Assembly: GCA_023055425.1 (NCBI GenBank)
Contig: JALGPY010000007.1
Coordinates: forward strand, 22,206,001 to 22,270,000
Length of the DNA: 64,000 bases
Reading direction: 5' to 3'
DNA from: Linanthus parryae
Taxonomy: Eukaryota > Streptophyta > Magnoliopsida > Ericales > Polemoniaceae
The position numbers and the translations under genes were made by a program. The notes under the pieces are model-generated. The model saw only the letters and a program-made list of their open reading frames with translations, did no database searches and had not been told where the DNA came from. Shown here in pieces: positions 1 to 11,422 of the stretch; positions within the stretch are counted from its first letter, which is position 1; the number at the start of each line of letters is the position of its first letter.

Positions 1-125
1 AAGCCCACTAGCCCAGACACAGGACCCTTAAAGGTTAGTGAGAAACCCTAATTTGTCTCAGATCCTCGAACCATTCTCACACTCTCTCTAATTCGCACTC
101 TCTCTACATCTTTCACTCAAATGAC

Positions 126-569
126 ATGGGAGGTCGAAGTGAGGACGCGAAAATGAAGAATCAACTCTCCGCCTTAACCTCAGCCTTCGTAGTCTACCAG
201 AAACAATAAGGTGTAGTCAACAATGCCGTCCGCGATATCATTTCTCTTGAAAAATCTCTCAATAGCCTCAATCCGGGGGAGATTGATAGAAGATCCGAGC
301 TTGAAGAACTCCGCCTCCATGCGGTGGCACTCAAAGAGCAGGCGGATCTAAAACTTGACTGTCTCGGCAAGGTTGCGAAACGTGCCAGCCGACCACCCCG
401 CCACGCTGAGTACCTCTTCGTCCAGAAGGTGGTTGAAATTGAAGCCATTGATTTCATTGGTGGAAATCTCGAAGGTGTTATCATTCTCCGCAACATTGAA
501 GACCGGGAGAGGGAGACTGCGGAAGAAGCTCTGCTGAAGGCCTTTTGGGATCTCCGCAACATTTTATGA
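126..569 (+). pseudogene. Coiled-coil-like ORF with one in-frame stop
   Basis: A single frame runs from the ATG at 126 to the TGA at 567-569, 147 codons, broken only by a TAA at 207-209. The codons before and after that stop stay in register and look coding: the product is charged and rich in Leu, Glu and Arg in its second half, which suggests a helical or coiled-coil protein. I do not recognise the family. Translation could restart at the ATG at 324 (81 residues, ending WDLRNIL). The upstream 125 bases are rich in CTCTCT and resemble a plant 5' leader. A retroelement LTR begins about 180 bases downstream. It may be a broken gene or a gene whose 5' part is read through; I favour a pseudogene. 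Confidence 0.4.
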
Positions 570-753
570 ACTTTTATGAGGCTTTTTTTCCAGTCACCAC
601 CTTTTGGGATCTTTGAGTGTGAACCGTTTGATGGGCCATTAAGATAAATGTGTTCTCCATTGACTATCCTGAGAATGACTTGACTGCCAAAAAAAAATTT
701 ACATGAAACATTCATGATTACGAAGAGATTTTTAGTTAGCTTTCTATGAATAT

Positions 754-1224
754 TGTCATGGGATTACTTTCTTACACTCTTGTGCGGCACTAAAACCTCT
801 CAAGTAAGTCTAGAACAGCCGGAAGAGAACACAAGAGTATTGAGAAAGAAAGCTTGTATTGGTTTGAAGAGAGCTACAATGCTTAGATGTCTTGGAGCAA
901 ATGAGCTTTGCCCCTTATATACAAGTCCCTCCCTCATGGGAGGAACTACAACTCTATGATCGAACGACTAGGATTTAAGGCCTAGACCCTTCCTTCATCA
1001 CCTAGATTAAGATATTTTGTATACAACATTCTGCAACTTCCTCCACAATTGAGCTACATTATAATTCAAGAAGCTTATAGAAAAAAGGTTACAAAGTGGG
1101 CTAAGTGGGCTAGGACAATCCTACGCCTAAATAAGAAATAACTCCAAGTGGGATAGCGGGTCATGGGATCGACCAAGTGGCATAAACCAAGAAGATATCA
1201 AGTAAAATAAGTTTCCCCATGACA
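754..1224 (-). mobile_element. Gypsy-type 3' LTR
   Basis: Read on the minus strand, this 471-base block starts TGTCATGGG and ends CCCATGACA, a perfect 9-base terminal inverted repeat of the TG...CA kind. Immediately before its start is a polypurine tract, GAGTGGGGGAGAA (1225-1237 on the plus strand), and before that come chromodomain and integrase codons. That order (pol, PPT, LTR) fixes it as the 3' LTR of a minus-strand Gypsy element. The matching 5' LTR is not in the window. Confidence 0.8.
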
Positions 1225-1237
1225 TTCTCCCCCACTC

Positions 1238-1790
1238 AAATTGGCGACGTCTCGTCGTCTCATGGAAGTGGTCGATCATGTTCGTGTAAAGAGTACTCGG
1301 CTTCCAATTTCGCCTTCTCCTTTGGAAGCCCCTTCCAAATAACCAAGTACTCCGTGTACTTGGACATCCCTTTCTTGCGCACGTTCTGTTCGACCATGAT
1401 ATCTTGAAACTCATTGTCAAAGGCGGTCTTCACATATTTCGGCGCAGGCCTCGACTCGAAATTGCTAGCACTGTATGTCTTCATGATAAGGCTTCAAGTT
1501 GCTCACATGGAACAAGCTATGAATATGGAGTTTTGCATGTAACTCCATACAGTTTGAACCCTTCCCGATCTTCTTCAACATTGAAAACGGCCCAATATAC
1601 TTTCGCTTTAGCCCCTTATGAAGGCCGCGAGTTCTATTATGTTGTGAGGGATTATAATTTATAAGCACCATGTCCCCATCTTGGAACTCCAAGTTTCGTC
1701 GTTTCTTGTCGGCCCATTTCTTCATCTTCTTGGACGCCTTTGTGCAAGTACGAGTGAGCCAATTTTGGTTGCTCTGCCCAATCCTTGGCT
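1238..1790 (-). pseudogene. Gypsy chromovirus pol 3' end (integrase C-terminus and chromodomain)
   Basis: The minus strand encodes the last part of a Ty3/Gypsy polyprotein. The frame at 1725-1465 carries the integrase C-terminal region (MKKWADKKRRNLEF at its start, then VSNLKPYHED). A second frame at 1484-1260 carries a chromodomain (YTEYLVIWKGLPKE), which marks the chromovirus branch. The two overlap around 1465-1484 in different frames, so a frameshift separates them. The integrase catalytic core, reverse transcriptase and gag are absent: recognisable pol sequence fades near 1790. It is a truncated, non-functional relic feeding into the LTR at 754-1224. Confidence 0.75.
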
Positions 1791-1799
1791 AAGTGAAAA

Positions 1800-2230
1800 T
1801 GTGCGGGGCACTGTAGATAAGATCATATCATATGTGCACGTGTGACATAGAGCTGACATACTGAAAACTAAACACATAACCCACACAAAAGGAAAATATA
1901 CTCACAACCACCACAAGGGCAGGGACGAAATCCATGCTAAAAAATTCCCCAAGCTACATTGCGTCTTGCAATACGCCTCCATGCAGTTAGTGTGTTCTCG
2001 CCATGCCGGGTTGACTGCTCCATTCCTGTTGAAATATGTGTCTGAAGAATTCCCAACTCACCATCGTGAGTCCCTGTGAAGGTCGTGTGTGTCATTTCAC
2101 ACCGGGGTAGATTCTCACATCATCTGCATATATATATCATCGGATAAAAATTTAGACCCTCTCTCTCTCATCTCTCCAAATAAATAAAAATAATAACTTA
2201 ACACAACTTTATTAAAAACACACTCCTTAT
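1800..2230. other. Intergenic, nothing recognised
   Basis: No convincing coding frame, RNA gene or terminal repeat was seen here. The sequence lies between the truncated Gypsy remnant and the duplicated exon-like blocks that follow. Confidence 0.5.
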
Positions 2231-2329
2231 GCTAATACGTTAATACAATGGGTTGTCTCCAAACAAGCGTCATGTGACAGCTTAGAAAACCAAGATGAAT
2301 AATGAATGAAAAAGGGAAAAGATAAGAGT

Positions 2330-2640
2330 CGACTCGTAGTCTGAATTGCAACTCTAGAAACCTATCATCACAGCCTCTCAGAAAACGAGCCACATTTAGG
2401 TAGGGTAAGCACATAACATTGATCATAACACAGCATTGGGAAGCTAAGAAAAGAGGCTCAGATCTGTGAATGCAATCAGACTGCGGAGACACCACCATGG
2501 CTGTAATAAGGATAGATAAGGATCCATCCGAATCGCCCCCCAGGTAAGATTCGAATCGTTGTCTAAATTGCAACTCTAGAAACGTATCATCACAACCAAT
2601 GTAGAAACCTAATGGATCACAGTCGAAGTGGATTTGGTGT
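2330..2640 (-). repeat. Two diverged copies of an exon-like GCDD block
   Basis: On the minus strand two blocks about 210 bases apart both encode GCDD followed by a phenylalanine-leucine core (GCDDTFLELQFRQR and GCDDRFLELQFRLR). They are diverged copies of the exon end at 3645-3700, which reads [11 protein letters not shown], and of a further copy near 3460 (KKGCDDS). Flanking sequence is also related (ATCTGAGCC versus ATCCGAGCC), so exon plus intron was duplicated. There are no clean splice sites around these copies, so they are probably decayed. Confidence 0.5.
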
Positions 2641-3644
2641 ATCCGTACCAATACCCAATGTACTCATAGTCAGGAGTAAGTTAACCTTAATTGCAATTCG
2701 TATCTTAATTCGAAGCATATCAATTGCAAGATAAAGCTATACTCATGTACAACACAGATTACCACGTAAGAGACAAGAGACATTTGATTTAGCCTACGAT
2801 CATGGTAGGCATAAATTATAGCATCGTAGGTACTGAGGGTTTGTAAAACCTACCAAAACTCGAGCCTCAACTTACTGAAGGGCTAATGATACCTTGCAAG
2901 CATATCACAAAGACAGTGGCGATATTAATCAATAATGGATCTGCAAAACAGAAGCAGCAAGTTCCACGATACGGATTTCTCAAAAACAATAACACTCAAA
3001 TTGGTTCTTATTAAGGAAGTTTAATACTTCTTGGAGGAATGCTTCCACAGAAAAGTCGCGCGAGCAGTGCTGAAACGCAAATCAGACAATCATCATACTA
3101 CCTCGACTTATAAAAATTTTTCATGGTAGATAACAAAAATGAAACACCGAACACACTTAACTCACAATTGAATGAATCAGGTTGCCCCGCCAAGATGGTA
3201 TAGATAGGACCCTGAAATGACCTATTCATGCTCAGAGATTTATCGTCTTTGCCCCCATTGAGAGAGAAACAGACGCTTGCATGGCATGGAAGATTGACAA
3301 AGGCATCAAGTTTATACCGGGGAAAGCACAAACCAAACCAAACCAAATCAAACCACAGTAACAGTGTCGCTGCTGTATCCGAAAGACACATGGATACGTG
3401 TATGTTGCCATGGGAAAATGCAAGTGAGATCGTGAGATAATTTATAAGCATTGCAGAGCTATCATCACAACCTTTCTTACAAACTGAATGGTCTTTTAAG
3501 TTAGGTAGGTACAACAAGATAGGTTAGGGAAAGGCTCGGATCTGTTTACAGTGACCGGCGGAGAGCGAATCCGCCGTGGCTGCAACAAAAGTAGTTGGAA
3601 ACCTCCGAGTTGCCCTGCCAACAAAGCGGATCCGATCTTCATAC

Positions 3645-3821
3645 CTGAATCATCTGCTCGAAGAAATTCATCTTCACAGCCTTTCCTGCATAGTATGAAA
3701 AGTCCCTGTCCAGCTACTTGATGTGGCATTTGAGATGGTTTGAGCTTCAGGGTAAAGCCTGCGAAGTCCTTCATCATCTCAGACAACTCAGCCCGTTTTA
3801 ACGGTTTTGTATCAGGTACAG
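3645..3821 (-). CDS. Internal exon of an unrecognised plant gene
   Basis: This 177-base minus-strand exon has a strong acceptor (TTTGTTACAG) and donor (CAG|GTATGAAG). It starts with two bases that finish a codon, then reads [18 protein letters not shown] onward and ends in a conserved-looking stretch, [15 protein letters not shown]. It is open throughout. I do not recognise the family. A probable 5' exon lies at about 4680-4806. The 3' part is unclear because the downstream blocks at 3460 and 2330-2640 are diverged repeats of this exon. Gene integrity is therefore doubtful. Confidence 0.45.
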
Positions 3822-4679
3822 CTGTAACAAAATGTTAACACTAATAAGTAGACTCCATTGTTAAATAGTAGCACTCAATATCATTAATTAGGAGTCTTGG
3901 ACCATGTATGCGTGAATTCTTATGGTTATGTCTCATAAAACAATTTCAGAACACAGGCATCATATGTGATTTTCTGCTCCACAATGCAATCCAATGCAAC
4001 AACAATTATCTTTCAGAACAAAGGGGTAATTTTTTCGACAAGCAAAAGATTATCAGTAATAGCACAGAGAAAATGGTTGAGCTTAGTTCCCCGTCAGCAC
4101 AATAACAAATGAATGATGAAGCGGAAAAACAAAATTACAAGGACTCCAAAAGAAACAGTGAAGAGACTTCTATCTATTTACAAAATTGCATTAAAAATAA
4201 TTAGTGCCTTTCGACGATTCGAGCTTTCATACCATATGGTAAATTTCACGGATTCGTTTTTATTCTTTGGATGAACCTGCAACTTAACACTACTAAGTGC
4301 TAGCTTCCGAGAAGAGCGAGGTTGACGAACATTTACTGCATAACATACCTCCTGCTCCTACGATTCAGTAATTGGTCTATAGAAAATCGTTAAAGGAACT
4401 TCAATGTTTAACGTGTTATAATATCTATAATGTAAGAAATGGGATTGAAGTTCTGTTAGATATAGAAAATTAGAGGTCTGCTCATTAACTAATCACCCTA
4501 GTAACTTCTGCACAATTCAAAATTCGAATAAAAAAAAAACTAATCGATCGTTCCTCAATTTTGTTTCAACAAATTGACTGAAATAGATCAAATTGATCAA
4601 CTGAACATCAACCTGGCCAGCACGCGAACAAAGAAACTACAGCAATAGTGAATCTGTACACACGCAAACTTATGGAGCA

Positions 4680-4806
4680 AAAGCTTCGATCGGAGAGTCG
4701 GTGGAAGGGAAGGCATGTCCGATAAGCAGGTTTTCAAGACCAAAGACTTGGGCTTTGCTTCAACAAGTTGCTTCAGTTTTGCGATGCTCGGAGAACATAG
4801 GCGCAT
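4680..4806 (-). CDS. Probable first exon of the same unrecognised gene
   Basis: The minus strand is open from the ATG at 4806; a second ATG in the same frame gives MPSLPPTLRSKLLLHKF, which looks like a natural N-terminus. Upstream (4850-5070) the sequence is purine-rich on the plus strand, as expected for the pyrimidine-rich leader of a minus-strand plant gene. The donor site is not certain: several GT dinucleotides follow within 15 bases. Joining to the exon at 3645-3821 is an inference from phase and spacing. Confidence 0.35.
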
Positions 4807-5269
4807 GCAGAGCTGTCCCTGTATTTTGTCGAACCCACCGGACCAGAGCGGAGAACGAAACCCACAAATTGACGGGCGGAGAAGGCGGTGAGAGAGATAT
4901 TAGGCGAGAGAAGGAGACACTTGAGTTTCAGCACCCCTGGCTGCTAGCATCGTCGATTGTACGTCGGTAGGGGAGAAGAAAGATAAAGAGAAGCAAATCT
5001 AGACATAGAGAGAAGCAGCAAGAGATAAGAGAAGGACAGAGAAGAACGCAGCTTCACTCAGAAGCTTTGTGCACGAGGGGCATTCAACATCACAGTAATT
5101 ACAAAAATACCAAACACATACAACTGTAAATTGGAAGAAGAGGCAGGGGCAAAAACGTCAAATTAACAAATGACCATCCACTGACCAGGCACAACCCAAT
5201 TGGGCCACGGTGGAGAAACACCTGACATGGCACCTACGTGTCATGGGCAACTCCTTTCAATATAGCTAG

Positions 5270-6600
5270 GTAGATACATACATACATATATATATATATT
5301 AATAAATATAATTATCACCCCTTTTTCTAAGAAATGTATATACCCTTTTATTAATCAAACTAAACTAGTTTTTTACTATTACAAATGTATAATAATTATA
5401 ATATGTTTCCTAACAACTAATCACCATGTTTGTAACAACTAATTTTTACATTTTTTAATAAATGTATATTCTAAAAGTGCAACTCATAGCTAGTAAAATA
5501 TAACTTGTTTGGGGGGATTATTTGGTGGTTTCACTTGCATTCATGTAGGACATTAATTATAATTGTCGTGTAGTGAATATGTGTTAATATAGGACTATTC
5601 TATTGTTGGAGATTCAGAATTCGTAGAAGGCGGATTCGTTGAAGACCCCTACTACTAGTCCGTGCTTGCTTTTATTTGAAGTTCTCTCTCCATTACAAAG
5701 TAAGTACATATGTACAATACTACAATGTCTTCAACTATCAAAATATGCTTTGGTGTGAGTTATCATTGGATTTTTACATGTCGTGCGTTACTCTTCAAAA
5801 GTTTATGCAACATATCTTAGTAGACTTTTGTCAAGATAATTTTTGGAAAGAATGCTTATCGTGGAAATATTTGAACTTTGAAGTAATGAACGATAATATA
5901 TATGGGCCGATGTACAGAGGATGTGTGTGTGGGCTGGGCGCTTATAGGGACCCCTCGGGTGATAATACATAGGATATTACATACCCGGCCCCCGTGGTTG
6001 ATCGACATATACCGAGGTGATGCGGTCGCGGGGTTTTATAAGGCGTGGAAACCATAGAGTACTACCCATGTTGACATAGGTCATTGCGGTATAGGGGTGT
6101 CGGCACTTAAGGTCCTATAGTATGGTTCGAGCGGGGTAAGCGCTGGGCTACCTTCTAACGCTCGTGGTGAATTGGGACGGGTGATATCCCAAGACGCACC
6201 TTTTTATATATTTCATCGTGACCTCTCTGTCGACATACGTTACCCGCTGGGTTTTTATGCCTCAGCCAAACTAATAAATGAAAGTGGTAATCTTTTTATA
6301 CCCGACTTAATTCAAGAGTTCTTTCAATCATGTATTTTACACTCGCGTTATTTCAAAAGCTCTTATGATCATGTTGTACTTAGCCAAAACTCTTGTTTAT
6401 TCATTGTAAAATGTGCTTACTCAGTTTTTACTGATAAACGTTTTTATGCGTCGGCTTTTGCCATTTGAAAACCCGCGGGTTATGAATAAAGGTGGGGGAA
6501 TGTACACTGAAGGCAATTGCAAGCTAGGAAGCCCCTAGTTAAATTTTAGAATGAGTTATATTTCAACTTACAAACAATGTCACCTTTGTTTCCTTTTTAA
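5270..6600. other. AT-rich intergenic stretch with a polypurine tract
   Basis: Mostly low-complexity AT-rich DNA with a TA run near 5285-5300. Two open stretches (5676-5972 and 6172-6468) show no recognisable domain. At 6488-6500 the sequence AAAGGTGGGGGAA is followed by TGTACACTG, which resembles a polypurine tract plus LTR start. If real, that LTR was cut short by the insertion starting at 6605. I could not confirm it. Confidence 0.3.
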
Positions 6601-6604
6601 ACTA

Positions 6605-7912
6605 TGTTGGAGGTTTTCTCCTTCTATTTCAATAAAGTACTCTTTGGATATCGTTAAGTTGTACTACCAAGGAACCATAGGTTCCAGGGATGTTTCAGGA
6701 TTGACCCACCACGAGAAGGCTACATGAGAGTTATGTGAATGTCACAAGCGCTTCTCATAGTGACAATGGTGTTGTGATCCTTAGACTTGAAGTCACTAGA
6801 TATAGTTTATTCTTGATATCGTCAAGCGTTACACCGTAACTGGGTAAGTATAAAGATGATAATCGGACATGATATGAAGCAAGCTGAGAGATTGTAGCGA
6901 TGTAGAGAGGATTTGTCCCTCCCACATAACGGGTGTAAATATCCACAAGCCACTTTATGAGTGAGACTTAGGAAAACGCATGGCCATGCTCAAATAAATC
7001 AATATGATATTTATTTATCCAAGTCTACTCACAAATCGAGAAACTGTGGATTGGATATACAAGTGTGGCACTCCATGTCTTGTGTCCAAACCGGATAGAT
7101 GAGACAAAGAGATTATACAATATGGCAAAATCGGTCACAGAGGCTATTACTTGGGTAGCATTGATGTATTGCTAGATGCCGCTCAATGTTTGTAATAACT
7201 ATTATTTCTGCCAACGTAATTAGGAACCTACATGGTCACACACAATAATATATCAAACTGGGATTATTGCTAACTAGTTAGACTAAATAGCAATAATGAA
7301 TTGATTGGACTAAAGTGTAAACTGTGCTCATTAGTTGGACTAAAAAGCAATTGTGGACTAGAATGTTAACTACTCCCACATTGTTGGATTTATGGGAAAA
7401 GATGAATTTCTCTAGCTATAAATATGATTTATAGGCTATGATAATTCATTCTAGATTAATTCCTACACCACACAATACACTAGAGAGCTAGAGAGAAAAG
7501 AAGGAAAAAGAGTTTTCCCTACGTAGGGTTTCGGCCAAGGCATGGAGCCGCCCCATTGGAGCCGTCGGCCTCCCTTGGTTTCGTCCCTCTGCTGCACACG
7601 ACATGGTGATGCTGTCCCCTTCTCTCCTTTCCACGGGTTGGATATGATCCAGTCGCCGTGCACGTCCAATTCATCCTCTTGTATGACAAGAACCTACTTT
7701 TTCTCTTGATTGCTAGCACCTTTGGAGAAGAAGTCCAGATGAGGTCTATTCGTGTGGATACCGTAGAGACGTGGATATTCTTTCTACGTATGTGATCGTC
7801 CCAGTCTGATATGACTGAGGTAACCTTTCTTCTTTCATCATGTTATTATGCTTCACCTGCGATCATGGAGGGCTTTGAGAACAATAATTTCTTTATTTCC
7901 GCTGCGTAAACA
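6605..7912 (+). mobile_element. Long Copia LTR, Angela-like, followed by a primer-binding site
   Basis: The block begins TGTTGGAG and ends AAACA, directly followed (7914-7926) by TGGTATCAGAGCC, complementary to the 3' end of initiator methionine tRNA. That makes it a 5' LTR of about 1.3 kb. Its middle is related to the LTR at 54462-55831 over many blocks (for example CCTTAGACTTGAAGTCACTA and GTTACACCGTAACTGGG). The left border is inferred from the TGTTGG start shared with the second LTR. No 3' LTR or gag-pol for it was found in the window. Confidence 0.65.
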
Positions 7913-7913
7913 G

Positions 7914-7926
7914 TGGTATCAGAGCC
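7914..7926 (+). promoter_or_regulatory. tRNA-iMet primer-binding site
   Basis: TGGTATCAGAGCC lies one base after the LTR end and is the usual plant Copia/Gypsy primer-binding site. The sequence that follows (CACAGG) is shared with the site at 55833. Confidence 0.75.
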
Positions 7927-8990
7927 ACAGGTCGATAGCGCATAACATGATTTATGTGATTATCTGTTTTTATCAGTTTACACCGTTCTGTCAATTGTCG
8001 CGTAAAACTGATATGCATGTTATGATACGAATTGAATATGATTTAATAGGAAATAAGCTAACTGGTTGATTTCGTGTACATATGATATACAAATTAATTG
8101 GAGACATAAACCTAGGGTTAGGGCACAATGTTGGAAGAAAATGAGTTTTTGGTCCCACATTGGGGTTTGGCCATGAATGAAAGAAAAAAAATTGATGTTT
8201 AACTCACATGGGGTTCGGCCTAGTGACCCATCCCCTTCCTTGCATGCGCTGACCAAGCCTACCGGCCACGCTGGCTCGACCTGCCGACCGGTCTGACCGG
8301 GCGGGCTGGTTCGACCAAGTGGGTCCGGTTGGGTAGGTCAATATGGTTCGGCTAGTTAGATTGGCGCGACCGCCCTAGTGTCCCAATTTTATTAAAATTC
8401 AAAGCATCAGCGTGTGGCCCACACACGAATGATTTTGCGCGACTGCACAATGGATGCGCGCTTGACTTCGCGCAAAAGGGGGCTAATGTAGATGGTGCTT
8501 TCCAGACAGACAGATCACAGCCACGTGGCAGCAATCCAACACACCCAATTGTGCTCCATATACACTGGATAACTACCTATGCTTATCCATGTGGGGGCTG
8601 CGAGACAGGGCCCTCGCGTACCAACACGGGACTTGTAGGGACTTAGTGGTTTGGAGGCTAGGGTAAGGCCCGTCGCGCGCGTGCGACAACCAAGCTCGCG
8701 CACGACCCTTTTTAACTGCTTTGAGAGACTTAATGGCCAAGCCCTATAAACCCGGCTTGACCTCATAACGGTCTCCGGTATGTACGGTCAAGTGCCTAAC
8801 GGTTCCTATATACACGGTCGAACGTGCCGTTATGGGGGCTACCATTAAGCCGCCATTTATGGTGCAATAACCCCCTCACAATGGTCACTTCCCCACTATA
8901 TATAGGATCGTTAGCCCTCCGTTGCAACACTAGTTCATCTCTAGTGCAACCTAGCTACACGAGATCTTCCGGACTTACAGAAGCTCTGCC
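7927..8990. other. Retroelement leader and GC-rich unassigned DNA
   Basis: The first 250 bases resemble the untranslated leader after the 55.8 kb primer site. After about 8230 the sequence becomes GC-rich, with many CGACC and CCGGT words. Around 8760-8960 a TATATATAG box and repeated ACGGTC words suggest part of another LTR or promoter, but I could not find its borders. No gag or pol codons were seen. Confidence 0.35.
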
Positions 8991-8998
8991 ATTAAGCT

Positions 8999-9051
<53 letters not shown>
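8999..9051. repeat. (CT)n(CA)n compound microsatellite
   Basis: About 22 bases of CT repeat pass directly into about 30 bases of CA repeat. The Ser-Leu and Thr-His runs that result in translation are artefacts. Confidence 0.95.
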
Positions 9052-9055
<4 letters not shown>

Positions 9056-9171
9056 ACCATTGCTTACCCTCTCCCTACACACACCCTACATCTCTATGTG
9101 TCCTTGTTCTCTACTTGAGGTGCACACTTAGATCTCTCCGAGGGATTTCAGTGAGCACACTTGTATGTTAT

Positions 9172-9327
9172 TCTTTTATTAAAAAATCATGTGAAATTAT
9201 GAAATTTTGACATATTTAAAAATTGTTAAAAAAAAGTTAAAATAATTTAAGATTGACGGATATATGTTAAGAAAAACAATCTCAAAATTTCATAATGTCA
9301 CATGTATATTTTTTAATAAAACAATAA
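9172..9327. repeat. AT-rich fold-back repeat
   Basis: The left arm (TTTTATTAAAAAATCATGTG and following bases) returns in reverse complement at 9282-9327 with few changes, leaving a loop of roughly 65 bases. A related block continues to about 9500. It looks like a small non-autonomous inverted-repeat element; no target duplication was identified. Confidence 0.5.
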
Positions 9328-9685
9328 CATATAACTATCTTTGATAATTTCACATGTACCCTCCCGTTAATTTTCCATTTTGAGATTATGAAATTTTGAT
9401 ACTTTCGTTAAAAAAAAAGTTAAAGACTTTAAGATTGCTGGATATATGTTAATAAAAAAATATTTCATATCTTAAAATGATGTAAAAAAATGTAATTTTG
9501 ATTATCTTACATATATCAAATAATTAAATTAAGATTTTATTATTTTTAATTTATTTTAGATACGTTAGTAGCAGTTGTATTTTAAAAAAAGTTGGAGGTG
9601 AATATAATGGGTATAATAGTCTTTTTATACTTTTTCGTCAAATTTGGATGGAAAGTCAACGTAAAGTTAACGGCAGTTAGCGTTG

Positions 9686-9790
9686 GATACCTCCGATGCA
9701 CGATTTTGAAAATCTGAGTACCCATGGTGCACGATTTGAAAATTTGGGTACCCACTTGGTGGTTTTGAAAAAATATGAGTACCTCCGGTA
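9686..9790. repeat. Three short tandem units of about 35 bases
   Basis: Units share a TTTGAAAA core followed by GAGTACC or GGGTACCC (for example GCACGATTTGAAAA). They are diverged from each other. They lie in AT-rich DNA about 300 bases upstream of the membrane protein gene. Confidence 0.5.
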
Positions 9791-9976
9791 CAATTTATTC
9801 TTTTCCATCCAATGTGTGTCATGCAGATTTTGGTGTAGTACCAAAATTACCTCATGGACCAAAATGATTGCTAAAATTACCAACACAAGGACCAAAATGA
9901 TTGCTTTTTAAAATATTCGGGTCCTTTCAACAAAGAGTTTAAACCATGGATGGTGGAGAGAAATTAAAAATATTGG

Positions 9977-10082
9977 ATATTTCCGTCATTTCGCGGAGTA
10001 TAGCTACGCGGGCCCCATCACGCATAAGATCCTCCCGGTATATTTCCGTCATTTCGCAGAGTATAGTTACGCGGGCCCATCG
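9977..10082 (+). repeat. 63-base tandem duplication just upstream of the GOST gene
   Basis: The block ATATTTCCGTCATTTCGC plus GAGTATAG and TACGCGGGCCC occurs at 9977-10018 and again at 10040-10080, with two or three substitutions. It ends about 20 bases before the start codon at 10103, so the duplication lies in the promoter or 5' leader. Confidence 0.85.
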
Positions 10083-10102
10083 GCGATTGATCACTAGTTC
10101 CG

Positions 10103-11422
10103 ATGACGCAACCACCTCCCGCGGCGGTCATCGCCGTCGCAATCCTCTCCCTCTTCCTAATCCCAACCACGGCGGAGATAAAAAACCTGAAGATCACCTC
10201 CGACGCCCGCCCCTTAATCCTCTTCGAGAAATTCGGTTTCACACACACCGGCCACGTCTCCATCTCCGTCTCCGCCGTTTCCGTCACCTCCTCCTCCACC
10301 GCCAACCCTAACCCCTCATCCCTCGGATTCTTCCTCCTCTCCGAAGAATCCCTCCTCCAAGTCCTCTTCGAGCTCGAATCAAACCCTAGCCTCTGCGTGC
10401 TCGACTCGAAGTATGTGGATCTCTTGTTCACCTTCTCAGATCTCTCTCCGCCTCCTGAATCCTCCTTCAACAAAACCTACCCCATCACGTTCCCAGACGA
10501 GTACAGCTTGTTCTTCGCGAACTGCGCATGGAAGAGTCACGTCAAGATGGAAATCCACACCGAGATCTACAACCTCGACGAAGGCGGAGTCAAGGACTAT
10601 CTCTCCGCTGGAATCACACAGCTACCAACCATCTTCTTCCTCTTCTCTATGGCGTATTTCGCTTTCCTAGGGTTATGGATCTATATCTGCTACGTTAATT
10701 ATTCATCTGTGCACACGATCCACATCATCATGGCGGTATTGCTGTTGATGAAGGCGCTCAATTTGATCTGCGCGGCCGAGGACAAGCACTACGTGAAGGT
10801 GACCGGTACGCCGCATGGTTGGGACATTTTGTTCTATTTCTTCCAATTCATTAGAGTTGTGTTGTTATTTACTGTGATAGTCTTGATTGGGACTGGTTGG
10901 TCATTTTTGAAACCATTTTTACAAGAGAGGGAGAAGAAGGTGTTGATGGTTGTGATACCACTTCAGGTTTTGGCCAATGTGGCTTCTGTTGTGATCGGTG
11001 AGACAGGACCGTTTATTAAAGACTGGTTTACTTGGAATCAGGTCTTCATTTTTGTCGATCTCGCGTGTTGTTGTGCGATTCTCTTCCCAATTGTTTGGTC
11101 TGTTAGGTCGTTGAAGGAGACTTCGAAGACGGACGGGAAGGCTGCTAGGAACTTGGCGAAATTGACTCTTTTCAGGCAGTTTTATATATTGGTTGTTGGA
11201 TACTTGTATTTCACGAGGATTATTGTGTTTGCGCTGAAGACCATTGCTGCGTATAAGTACCGGTGGGTGAGCAATGCGGCTGAGGAGGTTGCGAGTTTGG
11301 TGTTTTACATGGTGATGTTTTATATGTTCATGCCGGTTGAGCAGAACGAGTATTTTGCTCTTGATGATGATGAGGAAAAGGCGGCGGAGATCGCTCTTAG
11401 GGAAGAAGAGTTTGAGCTTTGA
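10103..11422 (+). CDS. CAND7: Lung seven-transmembrane receptor (GOST) family protein
   Basis: An intact, intronless 439-residue protein of the plant LU7TM/GOST family (GPR107/GPR108-like; CAND6/CAND7 candidates in Arabidopsis). A hydrophobic signal peptide occupies residues 7-24, followed by a luminal domain to about 170 with a possible N-glycosylation site at N123 and cysteines at 98 and 141. Seven hydrophobic segments follow at about 175-197, 202-222, 241-264, 280-298, 311-333, 356-378 and 393-411. The short tail is acidic (DDDEEKAAE). The length, the single exon and the topology fit the family. GOST proteins are thought to act in Golgi/endosome membranes in trafficking or signalling; a G-protein link in plants is only proposed. 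The first ATG is used because the signal peptide follows at once. It is the best-preserved gene in the window. Confidence 0.93.
   Translation: MTQPPPAAVIAVAILSLFLIPTTAEIKNLKITSDARPLILFEKFGFTHTGHVSISVSAVSVTSSSTANPNPSSLGFFLLSEESLLQVLFELESNPSLCVLDSKYVDLLFTFSDLSPPPESSFNKTYPITFPDEYSLFFANCAWKSHVKMEIHTEIYNLDEGGVKDYLSAGITQLPTIFFLFSMAYFAFLGLWIYICYVNYSSVHTIHIIMAVLLLMKALNLICAAEDKHYVKVTGTPHGWDILFYFFQFIRVVLLFTVIVLIGTGWSFLKPFLQEREKKVLMVVIPLQVLANVASVVIGETGPFIKDWFTWNQVFIFVDLACCCAILFPIVWSVRSLKETSKTDGKAARNLAKLTLFRQFYILVVGYLYFTRIIVFALKTIAAYKYRWVSNAAEEVASLVFYMVMFYMFMPVEQNEYFALDDDEEKAAEIALREEEFEL

Noticed and set aside
5676..6468. Two open frames of about 98 codons
   Set aside because: Biased to Phe/Tyr/Cys from AT-rich DNA, with no partner exons or motif.
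8824..9210. Open frame with Ser-Leu and Thr-His runs
   Set aside because: Produced by the CT/CA microsatellite.
10018..10473. Antisense open frame of 151 codons over the GOST gene
   Set aside because: It is the mirror of a GC-rich coding region; the composition is Arg/Glu-rich shadow with no domain.
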